Assembly (NCBI GenBank): GCA_910577645.1
Contig: CAJTOL010000045.1
Location: 1-22,040, forward strand
Origin: an uncultured Lachnospiraceae bacterium
GTDB lineage: Bacteria; Bacillota; Clostridia; Lachnospirales; Lachnospiraceae
Direction of reading: 5' to 3'
DNA: 22,040 nt
Shown: positions 1 through 7,446 of the stretch, piece by piece
Layout of the letters: every line of letters begins with the position of its first letter
Numbering within the stretch: position 1 is the first letter of the stretch
Notes under the pieces: generated by a model
The model's database searches: none
What the model was told of the DNA's origin: nothing
What the model saw: only the letters and a program-made list of their open reading frames with translations
Position numbers and translations under genes: made by a program

Positions 1-287
1 GTCTTATTCCTGAGGCCGGGTGTGGGCAGAGCCCACAAAAAGCAGTTCTTGGGATGCCGTTCTTTTGATGCAAAAAAATACGAATTGGATGTATAAGTAC
101 CCCAACAATGGTTATACTATAAATAGAAAGCATCATCAACAACAAGAAATTCAAAAAATCGACAGCAAAATCTTACATATCGAACTCTTATCAGGGAATC
201 CTAAATTCCTATAGACACAGAATTTTTTACACCCTCTTACACTACCTTATTTTCCCAAGATTGGAGGGAATTTGATTGTATATTTAA
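1..287. other. No recognisable gene; one short hairpin
   Basis: I see no supported gene here. A reading frame open from the left edge stops at about position 68 and has no family resemblance I can name; a 64-codon frame at 20-214 looks like chance. A perfect stem TGTGGGC / GCCCACA with a 3-base loop lies at 21-37, but it has no T-run on either strand, so it is not a convincing terminator. The segment borders two pseudogenes and may be degraded DNA. Confidence 0.4.
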
Positions 288-679
288 TTACAAATTTTCA
301 ACAAAATGATTGCTATACATGTTCCAATACTTTTTATACACAAAATCCTCGTTACCATCAAAGTTGAGCTGATACATTTTGAATATGACAGGAAAATCCT
401 TTGGCTGCCATTGTTCTTCATAGGAATAACGATATATCATACCTACCTTTTGCATAACATTGCCGCTTCTGTGACGATTCCTTTGTGCCAAAACCCTTTA
501 CGAAGTCCATAATCAAAATCATGAGTTTCTTCAAGTTTTTTCAAGGTATACCAAGGCAAAAATTTATTGGCTTCTTCATCTTTCAAGATTAAGAAAAGAG
601 CTTCCATATCTCTTTCTGTGAATCTTTTCAAAATTAAGCGTTCCGTTTCCAATGTAGGTGTATTCACGTTATTTTCCAT
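288..679 (-). pseudogene. GNAT (RimJ/RimL-type) acetyltransferase remnant
   Basis: The N-terminal part (from ATG at 679) reads TERLILKRFTERDMEALF, the usual opening of RimJ/RimL-like GNAT N-acetyltransferases. About 20 residues later it jumps to YGLRKGFWHKGIVTEA, the acetyl-CoA-binding region, so roughly the central beta-strands are missing in frame. A second deletion right after VTEA joins to SGNVMQKVGMIYRYSYEEQWQPKD, the family's C-terminal part, but in another frame, so two frames are needed to read to the stop at 288. About 120 residues remain of a family usually near 180. The loss of the core fold and the frameshift make it non-functional. What I see are the family pieces and the frame change; the deletion sizes are inferred from remembered homologues. 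Confidence 0.8.
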
Positions 680-792
680 CCCCAAAATCTTGATTCGTTG
701 ATTTAAGTATAGCATGTCCTCATAAAGTTTGCTGCTATTCTGGTATTTCTTAAATTGTTGCTTATAGAAAATTAGTTACTTATATGTTATAA

Positions 793-1843
793 CCTAACTT
801 TTACAGTTTTGAGGGAAAAAGCAGTTCAATTCTTCTTGGGATAGACACTTTTTTTGAACAGTACCAGAAAACATCTGGATTCCGTGGGAAATATTCTCTG
901 AATGAAGTCTTTGGCTATCTTATGATGGACAGGCTCCTCTACCCGGCTTCCAAACGGGAAGCCGCTTCAAGGTTTCTTAATTATTACGGTCTAAACAGTG
1001 AATTTGAACTTCTGGACATTTACCGTGCATTAGACCAGTTCGCTCTTGTCTTTTACGACTTCCAGCGTTTTATACATGAATGTGTGGGGAAACAGTTTGG
1101 GAGAGAGCTACAGTATAGTTTCTATGATGTAACAAACTATTATACGGAAAAAGATTTTGCTGACCCAGATGAAGAATACCGTGACCGGTAGGGATGGCTG
1201 GTAAGTGGTCCTGTCCTGGGACAAAAAGGGGTTTCCAAGGAACATCAGCTGCCCCCCGATTATGCAGATGGGATTGTTCATGGATGGAAAAGAAGTTCCC
1301 ATATGCATGGATGTATTCCGTGGGAACATGAGTGATTCCGATACGTTGAAAGAAAATCTGGACGGATTCAAGAAGGAATACGGCATAGAACGGATCGCTG
1401 TTGTGGCAGATAAAGGAATGAACTGTTCCAATAACCTTGATCTTCTGTGTAGTCAGGGCGATGGTTACGTATTTTCCCGGATTTTAAAAGGCACCAAAGG
1501 GAAAAGGTATCAGGAAGCCTTGTCGGCACCGGAGAGCTGGCAGGAATCTCCGGATGGCTCTTATAAATGGAAGCTGATCACAGAGGAATACCAGGGACAT
1601 GATATTTTCTTTGAAATACAGGATTGGCAGAAAACCGAGAAAAAGAAAGTAATAAAGCGGCTGAGGAAAGTTCTTCTTTACTGGTCAAAGGCAGATGCGG
1701 AAATGGTAGAAAAGAGAAGAAAAGCTGAAGGAGGCAGAAAAGAGTACAAGGAACAATGCCTATGGGAGCATTCATGGAACAGAGCGATTGTCTGTGGAAC
1801 GAACTTCTGTTATGCATATGAAAAGTTTGTAGGGGCTCTATAA
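793..1843 (+). pseudogene. Degenerate DDE transposase (IS1634/IS4-like)
   Basis: The frame is open from 793 without a clear start and reads IDTFFEQYQKTSGFRGKYSLNEVFGYL, then YPASKREA and YDVTNYYTEKDF (first catalytic Asp of the DDE triad). A stop near 1190 and frame changes around 1190-1260, including a C6 run, separate this from QKGVSKEHQLPP and IMQMGLFMDG, then VVADKG (second Asp). A further frame change near 1730 moves the continuation (NNAYGSIHGTERL) to a third frame, and the C-terminal part carrying the catalytic Glu is missing. The order of motifs fits IS4-superfamily transposases of the IS1634 type; the family assignment is from memory of motifs. I could not identify terminal inverted repeats or a target duplication. 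The copy is dead and truncated at both ends. Confidence 0.8.
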
Positions 1844-2045
1844 TAAGTGTAAAAGTCAGGTCAGGCTTGTGCTTGTTCTGGAATGGATGAGCCAATATGC
1901 ACTGAATTATAGAAAGAAAAAGTCTGAATAACTCTCTTTTCTGCGCCCGGCTTTTTATAGACATGTAACGCAGGAAATGTACAGTTCTAAGTAATACTGT
2001 AAGATATGACACGAAAATTTATTATATCCCATAAGCATTGAGCTA

Positions 2046-2073
2046 TTGAAACAAAGCATAAATATGCTATAAT
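2046..2073 (+). promoter_or_regulatory. Promoter of the four-gene cassette
   Basis: TTGAAA (2046-2051), a 16-base spacer, then TATAAT (2068-2073) preceded by TGC, giving an extended -10. It lies about 57 bases before the first start codon, and a GGAAGG ribosome binding site follows at 2116-2121. It is the only good sigma-A-type promoter I see for the cassette, whose genes are then tightly packed. Confidence 0.65.
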
Positions 2074-2130
2074 TTAAAGTAGAACAATAAGATAGTATTA
2101 AATCACAGCAAAAATGGAAGGTTTGCCTAT

Positions 2131-3126
2131 ATGGATAAGGTGCCTGTAAAGATTTTGGAAAAGGTAGAACGTACAATTGAAAAATATTCTTTGTTTGAGG
2201 GCAGAGAGGCATGTGTGGCTTATTCTGGTGGAAAAGATTCTCTTTTTTTATGCGTGCTTTTAAAACAGCTGAATTATAATGTATATCCGGTTATAATTGA
2301 TGTTGGATATAACTCAGACTGGAGCATAGCATTAAAAAACGCAGAGCATATTGGACTAGGCTGTATAAAAATAGGATTACAACAGGTTGAGCGGCAAATG
2401 CCGGAAATAAAACCACTATTAAATACAAATTTACAGAGCATAGCGAAAATTGCAGAAGGAAACTTTAAGAAGGCAACCATATGTACTCCGTGTCATAATT
2501 CCAAAATACTTATTTTGCAAAGGTGGGCTCAACTGAACCATATCCCTATTATTGCTAATGGACATCATGGGATAGATGCCATATCATCTATGCTGAAATC
2601 ATTTTACATGTATACGGATCGCTGGGAAAAAGGGCACATAGAGTTTTCCTATGAAAATTTTTATAATTTAATTTTGTCTCAGAAGAAGAGCTATTTATTA
2701 GAGGAAGGAGCCTTTCGAACATTGCCATTAGCAAATCAGCTTTTAGAGCAAATACAAAAGCAGAATGCAGGAACTGATGAACCGATACTGCAATATTTGG
2801 GAGAATCTTCCATCAGATTGTGCAGACCTTTATTTCATGTATTGGAAAATGAAATTACGGAGTACTTTCATTCGCAAGAGCTCTCTTTCAATGAAAGTGA
2901 ATGTTTTAAAACGGGTTATCGACATAGGAAGACATTAACACCGCGAGAACTGATCCAATATGAATTGTTGAGAAATGCACCGAATTCACTGTTGCATCAT
3001 TTACTGGAATTATCAAAACTAAGCCTTGATGAAAGAGGATTTCTCAAATTTAATGTGAGAAATAACCGAACAAAGATTTTAGGCGATAGTTATAAAAATG
3101 AACGGATAAATAATCTGAAAAAATAA
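2131..3126 (+). CDS. TtcA/TilS-like PP-loop ATP pyrophosphatase
   Basis: A 331-residue protein of the PP-loop (adenine nucleotide alpha hydrolase) superfamily, whose members adenylate a substrate, often before thiolation of a tRNA base. The PP-loop SGGKDS is at residues 32-37. CTPC at 118-121 and ANGHHGID at 142-149 match the CxxC and GHHxxD elements of TtcA, and CRPLFHVLENEI at 231-242 matches the RPL...EI segment of TtcA/TilS. TtcA/TtuA enzymes hold an Fe-S cluster with CxxC plus a third downstream cysteine; C231 or C258 could serve. The remaining C-terminal part (after about 260) is not one I recognise. It has GGAAGG 9 bases before the ATG. The next gene's ribosome binding site overlaps this stop codon. 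Its place with a deoxyribosyltransferase-like gene and a protease suggests a specialised, non-housekeeping role (inference). The substrate is unknown. Confidence 0.8.
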   Translation: MDKVPVKILEKVERTIEKYSLFEGREACVAYSGGKDSLFLCVLLKQLNYNVYPVIIDVGYNSDWSIALKNAEHIGLGCIKIGLQQVERQMPEIKPLLNTNLQSIAKIAEGNFKKATICTPCHNSKILILQRWAQLNHIPIIANGHHGIDAISSMLKSFYMYTDRWEKGHIEFSYENFYNLILSQKKSYLLEEGAFRTLPLANQLLEQIQKQNAGTDEPILQYLGESSIRLCRPLFHVLENEITEYFHSQELSFNESECFKTGYRHRKTLTPRELIQYELLRNAPNSLLHHLLELSKLSLDERGFLKFNVRNNRTKILGDSYKNERINNLKK

Positions 3127-3141
3127 GGAGATTAATGCATT

Positions 3142-3555
3142 ATGGCTATTATTACAACATGCGGCAGTGGGAAAAATAAGGAATTGATTCATTCGTTATG
3201 TAAAAAGTTGGAAGATAAAGGTCACATTGTGCTGACACCACCTTTGCATAATATTGATAAATATGCATCGGGCATGGACTTAGAAGGGGAAACGTTACTG
3301 TGGAAGGGCGCTACATTTGCCCACTTTAACAGGATTAAGACTGCAAATGTCTGCATAATTGTAAATCCACAAGGATATTTAGGAGTAGGAAGTACCATGG
3401 AGCTGGGATATGCAGCGGCATTAGGAAAACTGATCATTGCATTACAGCATGATGAAGAGCTGGCCAGAGAATCACTGTTTGATATTGTATTAGAATGTGA
3501 GGAAATTGAACAGATAACCGCCCAAATAAACTTGCTATTAAAAAACAAATTATGA
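3142..3555 (+). CDS. Nucleoside 2-deoxyribosyltransferase-like protein
   Basis: A 137-residue protein with the Rossmann-like layout of the nucleoside 2-deoxyribosyltransferase family, which breaks or exchanges N-glycosidic bonds of nucleosides or nucleotides. The N-terminus (MAIITTCGSG) has the position of the first strand and loop; IKTANVCIIVNPQGYLG at about 65-81 and GVGSTMELGYAAALGK at 81-96 match the family's D/N-P-x-G and MELGYA segments. E87 sits where the family has its catalytic nucleophile glutamate. The length is close to the usual 140-160. AAGGAG at 3125-3130 precedes the ATG, and the stop overlaps the next start as ATGA, implying translational coupling to the protease. Whether it acts on free nucleotides, NAD-like compounds or a nucleotide signal is unknown. 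A SLOG-type nucleotide-binding role without catalysis is the main alternative. Confidence 0.7.
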   Translation: MAIITTCGSGKNKELIHSLCKKLEDKGHIVLTPPLHNIDKYASGMDLEGETLLWKGATFAHFNRIKTANVCIIVNPQGYLGVGSTMELGYAAALGKLIIALQHDEELARESLFDIVLECEEIEQITAQINLLLKNKL

Positions 3556-5342
3556 ATGATAATAGAGCCATTTTTCAGGTATTGACAGATGATGGTTCCC
3601 CTAGAGTATTGGGAACTGCTTTTGGGATTAAAACGTTTCAGCAAGATAATCAGTACTATTTATTGACAGCATATCATGTGATTTCAGAGCCGGAGGCAAA
3701 GGGACGCCCGATTATTATTCGGGACGAAAAGGGGAACTCCATGATAGCTAAAAAGATATTTCCGCCAGAGCTATCTGCGGAATACAGAATGTTTGGACAA
3801 GATTATGGAATGCTTGAAATGTATTCAGACCAAAAATATCAACCTTTTGAAATTGCCATCGTAAATAGACGATTGGATTGCTTTGTCAGAGGAACTATTC
3901 CCCATTATAGTACAATATTTACCAGTATTGACGGGAAAATTTTGGGGGAAGAAAGCATAGAGGGAGAGAAAAAAGTACTGCAGCTTAAACTGGAAACCAG
4001 TTTGATTTTTGACGAGGAAAATAAGGCAATACCCACCCAGAAGATTTTACGGGGGTTGTCAGGTGCTCCTGTACTGGTTAAGATTAGTGATGAAATGGTC
4101 TGTGTGGGGGTATTAGGTAATCTTGAAAGGGATCGCGGAGGCTCTCTTCAATATGCTGTACCAATGGGAACAATTGTAGAAGATTGCTTAGAATATTTTA
4201 ATATTCCCTATACGCTCTGGAATGAAGAAGAGAAGAGCAATAGCCAGTTTCGGGAAGATGCGTTTATTGAGCTAGCTATTGGTGACACCGAAGAGTTTGT
4301 ATTCTCAGAAGAAAAACTGGAGCTGGAAGCATGGAATAAATTATCTAATTTATTTTATAAAGGAAATCCGGTTGAGCGTATTTTAGGAGAGTTAATAGAG
4401 TCGGAGGGGTTTTGCAATTATAATGCAGAAGTAAGGTGCGCCATATTGTATTTTTATGCCCGTTTGTTATTTAAGTGCAGTAAAAACATGACTGCCTTTC
4501 GATGCTTTCATAATATTTCAGGGCTTCTTGGCGGAGTGAGTGCTGCTACAAAGCTTAAATTAGAAGCACTGATTAATAGCCGGAGCGCAATCGAAAAAAA
4601 GATAGAGTTGCCCCAGGAGACCCTTAATGCAATCTGGTATGCAGGGGAAAAAATCTCTGATTTGCCTCAGGCATCAGATGAATATGTGGCTAATGAACTG
4701 GCATCCATGTACGGCAGGGGCCTTACAAATCTATTTTCCATTAAGACAGATTACTCTTATCAGGAAAAAGAGGATTTATCAAAAATCTATTTAGAGCATA
4801 AGAGTTTATTAGAGAAAAATCCAATAAAATTGTGTAAACAGGATGTAGTAAATACTTCTTTACAATGGTATTTGGGATATTGGAATGTAAGCAAAAAATT
4901 TGATTTGCAGACCTTGAGCAGAGCCGTTAATAATGGATTCATCCAAAGTAAAGAAAGGAAAAACAGTATCTTTTATATCCAAAGCATGATATCCTATGGT
5001 ATTTTATGTGCCTTCAATAATGAAACTATACAGGCAGTAAAGGCTATACTGTTAGGGGTAAAACTAATGCATAAGGAGAAAATACGTTTAGGTCATGAAG
5101 GGGTAAAGCAATTATTGCTTATTTTACAACAAAAATTTCTAGCCTTACATGTGGCTTTTGAAATGGCTTATAAGTCACAAACGGAGCAGCAGTTTTTGGC
5201 AAAAGCATCACTGCTTCAAATAGATTTGGGAATCCGGTCATGGGAGGGAGTACTCAGCCAAGTTAATGAATTATATGTGATGAAATATGCGAAAAGAAAA
5301 ACATATACAGTAGGATTTGAAGAGATTAAAATCTTTCTTTAA
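3552..5342 (+). CDS. Intracellular trypsin-like protease with helical C-terminal region
   Basis: A 596-residue protein. Residues about 1-215 form a trypsin-like (chymotrypsin-fold) protease: GTAFGI at 21-26, LLTAYHVI with H42, QDYGML with D84, and LRGLSGAP with S170 give a complete His-Asp-Ser triad in the right order. No signal peptide or membrane segment is seen, so it should act in the cytoplasm, unlike HtrA-type proteases; no PDZ domain follows. Residues about 230-596 are rich in amphipathic helices and look TPR-like, the sort of region used for sensing or partner binding, but I cannot assign a named domain. The start overlaps the previous stop (ATGA) and has no strong ribosome binding site, so translation is probably coupled. 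Cytoplasmic trypsin-like proteases with sensor regions are known from bacterial conflict systems; a role here is inference. Confidence 0.75.
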   Translation: MNDNRAIFQVLTDDGSPRVLGTAFGIKTFQQDNQYYLLTAYHVISEPEAKGRPIIIRDEKGNSMIAKKIFPPELSAEYRMFGQDYGMLEMYSDQKYQPFEIAIVNRRLDCFVRGTIPHYSTIFTSIDGKILGEESIEGEKKVLQLKLETSLIFDEENKAIPTQKILRGLSGAPVLVKISDEMVCVGVLGNLERDRGGSLQYAVPMGTIVEDCLEYFNIPYTLWNEEEKSNSQFREDAFIELAIGDTEEFVFSEEKLELEAWNKLSNLFYKGNPVERILGELIESEGFCNYNAEVRCAILYFYARLLFKCSKNMTAFRCFHNISGLLGGVSAATKLKLEALINSRSAIEKKIELPQETLNAIWYAGEKISDLPQASDEYVANELASMYGRGLTNLFSIKTDYSYQEKEDLSKIYLEHKSLLEKNPIKLCKQDVVNTSLQWYLGYWNVSKKFDLQTLSRAVNNGFIQSKERKNSIFYIQSMISYGILCAFNNETIQAVKAILLGVKLMHKEKIRLGHEGVKQLLLILQQKFLALHVAFEMAYKSQTEQQFLAKASLLQIDLGIRSWEGVLSQVNELYVMKYAKRKTYTVGFEEIKIFL

Positions 5343-5373
5343 AGGAACTTTTTGGTGAGGAGGAAAAACTAGA

Positions 5374-5937
5374 ATGAATAAGATTGATGCCTATCTTTGT
5401 TTGGAGTGGAATAAAGCAAATCCGTCAAAACAAATATCAGAAGAAAACTTTTGGGATTTATGTAGAAAATTAGAGGATGAGGGATTTCTTACCGGAGATG
5501 ATTCTGCCATTAGCACTGTTTCCATAGGACCCTTTAACCTGGCGTCCACAATAGGGTTTGAGAAAAAAGATAAAATTCTCTACTTTTTGGAGACAATTGT
5601 ACCGGCAATATTTTCAAAAGTAAACGGCTTGTCATTTGCTCAGGCATATTCTTTATATTTACTGCCTGCAGTCAGTATTCTGATTAAATTAGCAGACCAA
5701 AGCTATTGGATCGAGGATATATTACAGTGGGAAATATTAATGTTTATTAAGAGTAAAAACGACTGCAATGTCTATCCGACAAATAGTGAGATAAAAATAT
5801 CAGATGATTTCAGAGGAGTTGAAGAAAGGCAGATTGATCAGGCAATTGAGACGTTAAAAGGAGTGAAGAATGTGCTGGGTGACAAACACGCTCTTATACG
5901 GATGGACTTTGACGGAAGAATGGAATCTTTGGTTTAA
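5374..5937 (+). CDS. Unrecognised 187-residue cassette protein
   Basis: I do not recognise this family. The first 45 residues are predicted-helical and charged (ISEENFWDLCRKLEDEGFL, winged-helix-like). Residues about 66-115 hold two hydrophobic stretches (ILYFLETIVPAIF and LYLLPAVSILIKLA) that could be buried helices or weak membrane segments. The end (RQIDQAIETLKGVKNVLG, then ALIRMDFDGRMESLV) again resembles a winged-helix wing or small alpha-beta element. It has a strong GGAGG site and starts 31 bases after the protease stop; the terminator follows its own stop closely, so it is the last gene of the cassette. It could be the protease's substrate or effector, a regulator, or an adaptor; the sequence does not decide. 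Confidence 0.6.
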   Translation: MNKIDAYLCLEWNKANPSKQISEENFWDLCRKLEDEGFLTGDDSAISTVSIGPFNLASTIGFEKKDKILYFLETIVPAIFSKVNGLSFAQAYSLYLLPAVSILIKLADQSYWIEDILQWEILMFIKSKNDCNVYPTNSEIKISDDFRGVEERQIDQAIETLKGVKNVLGDKHALIRMDFDGRMESLV

Positions 5938-5960
5938 CCGGATGCATCACAAAAACAATA

Positions 5961-5995
5961 AAAAAGGCCGCAGAAAAAATCTGCCGGGCCTTTTT
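5961..5995. terminator. Bidirectional intrinsic terminator
   Basis: Stem AAAAAGGCC-GCAG / CTGC-CG-GGCCTTTTT with a 7-base loop and a 2-base bulge. The T-run on the plus strand closes the four-gene cassette, and the A-run at the left gives the T-run on the minus strand for the cell-wall-binding gene, so it serves both converging units. Confidence 0.8.
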
Positions 5996-6023
5996 CTGTT
6001 TTTCTGATAAAAGCAGCGCTTCC

Positions 6024-7319
6024 TTACCGCACCAGCGCGCCGGAAGCATCCACATAATGTCCGTCTGCTGTTGTAACATTAGAGGCCATTACGCCATTGC
6101 TGTAGAAATAATACATTTTTCCATCAATGGAATACCAGCCGTTGGCTTGCATAGCGCCGGAAGCATCCATGTGGTACCAGAAGCTGTTAATATAATTCCA
6201 GCCGGTTACCATGGCGCCGTTGGGATTTAAATAGTACCACTTACCATTGAGGTTGCGCCATCCGGTAGCCATTATGCCGTTGCTTTCCATATAGTACCAG
6301 ACGCCGTTTATAAGCTGCCATCCGGTAGCCATATCTCCGTCAGGCTTTAAATAATAATAGCCATTGTTCAGACGGAGCCATCCGGTCATCATATATCCGG
6401 AATTATTAAAGAAGTAATACTTTCCGTTAATTAACTGCCATCCGTTGTAGGCATAGCTGCCGCTGCCGAAGCGATAGCGCCATCCCTGAGCAGTGGAAAC
6501 CCAGGCATTGCCGTTGGCGGGAGTGGTGCCGGGATAGTTGGGATTGTAATTTCCGTTGGTACCGGGGCCTTTACTGTAGTAGTCGGTGCGATCATAGTAA
6601 TCGTCATAAAAATCTGCGCTGTCCCGGTTATCGCGGGCTTCCTCAGTATCCACATAAACATCATCCGAATAGCTGGACCAGGAACCGATGAACTCATCAT
6701 CGCCTATAGCGCGGACACGGAACCGGTAATATCCCTTAGAAGTCATGCGTCCGGTAAAATCGTAGAAATCAGAATCCGTTCTGGCAGTGGTAATCAGGGT
6801 ACTGCCCCGATAAAGACGGACCTCATAGCGGTCTGCTCCGGAAACATCTGTCCAGGAAGCGGTGTAACCGTCCCAATACATGCTCTGAGAATCGTAAAGG
6901 TTGCCGGGGATCCGCTTTAGATTGATGTACACGGAATAGTAGGCGTTGTCACCGGAATCCCGCTTGCCTTTTTCATAGGTAGCCCCGTAATTGCTGTCCG
7001 CGGTGATTTTGACTTTGCTTTTGCTAATGCTGGAGGGGAAAATGTAGCCGTCATTGGCCACTAAATCCACCTGGATCTGGGGGGTAACTCCTCCCAGCCA
7101 AGTCTCCCCGCCGTTAAGAAACTGAACATTGTCAATGGTGTATTCCGTAGAAGAAGTGCTGGCAGTTACACCGCCAATGGGAGCGCCGGCAGTTAAATCA
7201 CCTGCATTATCTATGGAAATCTGGATTGTAGAAATTCGGGTATCAGCGGCCAATGCTGTGACGGTTGCTGACATAGTAAAAAACGCGGCGGCCACAGCCA
7301 GCCAAATCTTTTTCATCAT
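6024..7319 (-). CDS. Secreted cell-wall-binding repeat protein with FN3-like domain
   Basis: A 431-residue exported protein. Residues 1-25 are a signal peptide (KK, hydrophobic core, then LAA before D26). Residues about 26-140 are an unassigned beta-rich domain. Residues about 143-225 (YTASWTDVSGADRYEVRLYRG to YYRFRVRAIG) fit a fibronectin type III fold. A low-complexity Tyr/Asp/Gly/Pro linker runs to about 272. From 279 to the end there are about seven repeats of 20 residues with GW...NGxWYY...G.M.TGW, the cell-wall/choline-binding repeat type. It probably sits non-covalently on the cell wall; no catalytic domain is visible. GGGGG precedes ATGATG, so the start may be one codon further in. 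It has its own strong promoter. Its gene lies downstream of the subtilase gene on the same strand. Confidence 0.9.
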   Translation of the reverse strand: MMKKIWLAVAAAFFTMSATVTALAADTRISTIQISIDNAGDLTAGAPIGGVTASTSSTEYTIDNVQFLNGGETWLGGVTPQIQVDLVANDGYIFPSSISKSKVKITADSNYGATYEKGKRDSGDNAYYSVYINLKRIPGNLYDSQSMYWDGYTASWTDVSGADRYEVRLYRGSTLITTARTDSDFYDFTGRMTSKGYYRFRVRAIGDDEFIGSWSSYSDDVYVDTEEARDNRDSADFYDDYYDRTDYYSKGPGTNGNYNPNYPGTTPANGNAWVSTAQGWRYRFGSGSYAYNGWQLINGKYYFFNNSGYMMTGWLRLNNGYYYLKPDGDMATGWQLINGVWYYMESNGIMATGWRNLNGKWYYLNPNGAMVTGWNYINSFWYHMDASGAMQANGWYSIDGKMYYFYSNGVMASNVTTADGHYVDASGALVR

Positions 7320-7371
7320 GGTAAAGCCCCCTTATCCTTATATTTAAGTAATATGAAACTCTGATAATTTT

Positions 7372-7400
7372 ATTATAGCAAGTCATAGATTTCCAGTCAA
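7372..7400 (-). promoter_or_regulatory. Promoter of the cell-wall-binding protein gene
   Basis: Read on the minus strand: TTGACT (7400-7395), a 17-base spacer, TATAAT (7377-7372). It lies about 53 bases before the start at 7319 and after the stop of the subtilase gene, so the gene can be transcribed independently of the protease. Confidence 0.8.
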
Positions 7401-7446
7401 ACAAGATAAACATACAAATTTCTGACAATTTTCTTACCAAATCGGT

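Noticed and set aside
21..37. TGTGGGC/GCCCACA hairpin as a terminator
   Set aside because: No T-run follows on either strand.
20..214. 64-codon frame on the plus strand
   Set aside because: No ribosome binding site, no family likeness, and composition typical of chance frames in AT-rich DNA.
5374..5937. Bacterial gasdermin identity for the fourth cassette gene
   Set aside because: No gasdermin-like sequence pattern or N-terminal cysteine arrangement is visible; only the protease neighbour suggests the comparison.
6024..6480. Tandem 60-base periodicity as a CRISPR or satellite repeat
   Set aside because: The periodicity is the coding sequence of the 20-residue cell-wall-binding repeats.
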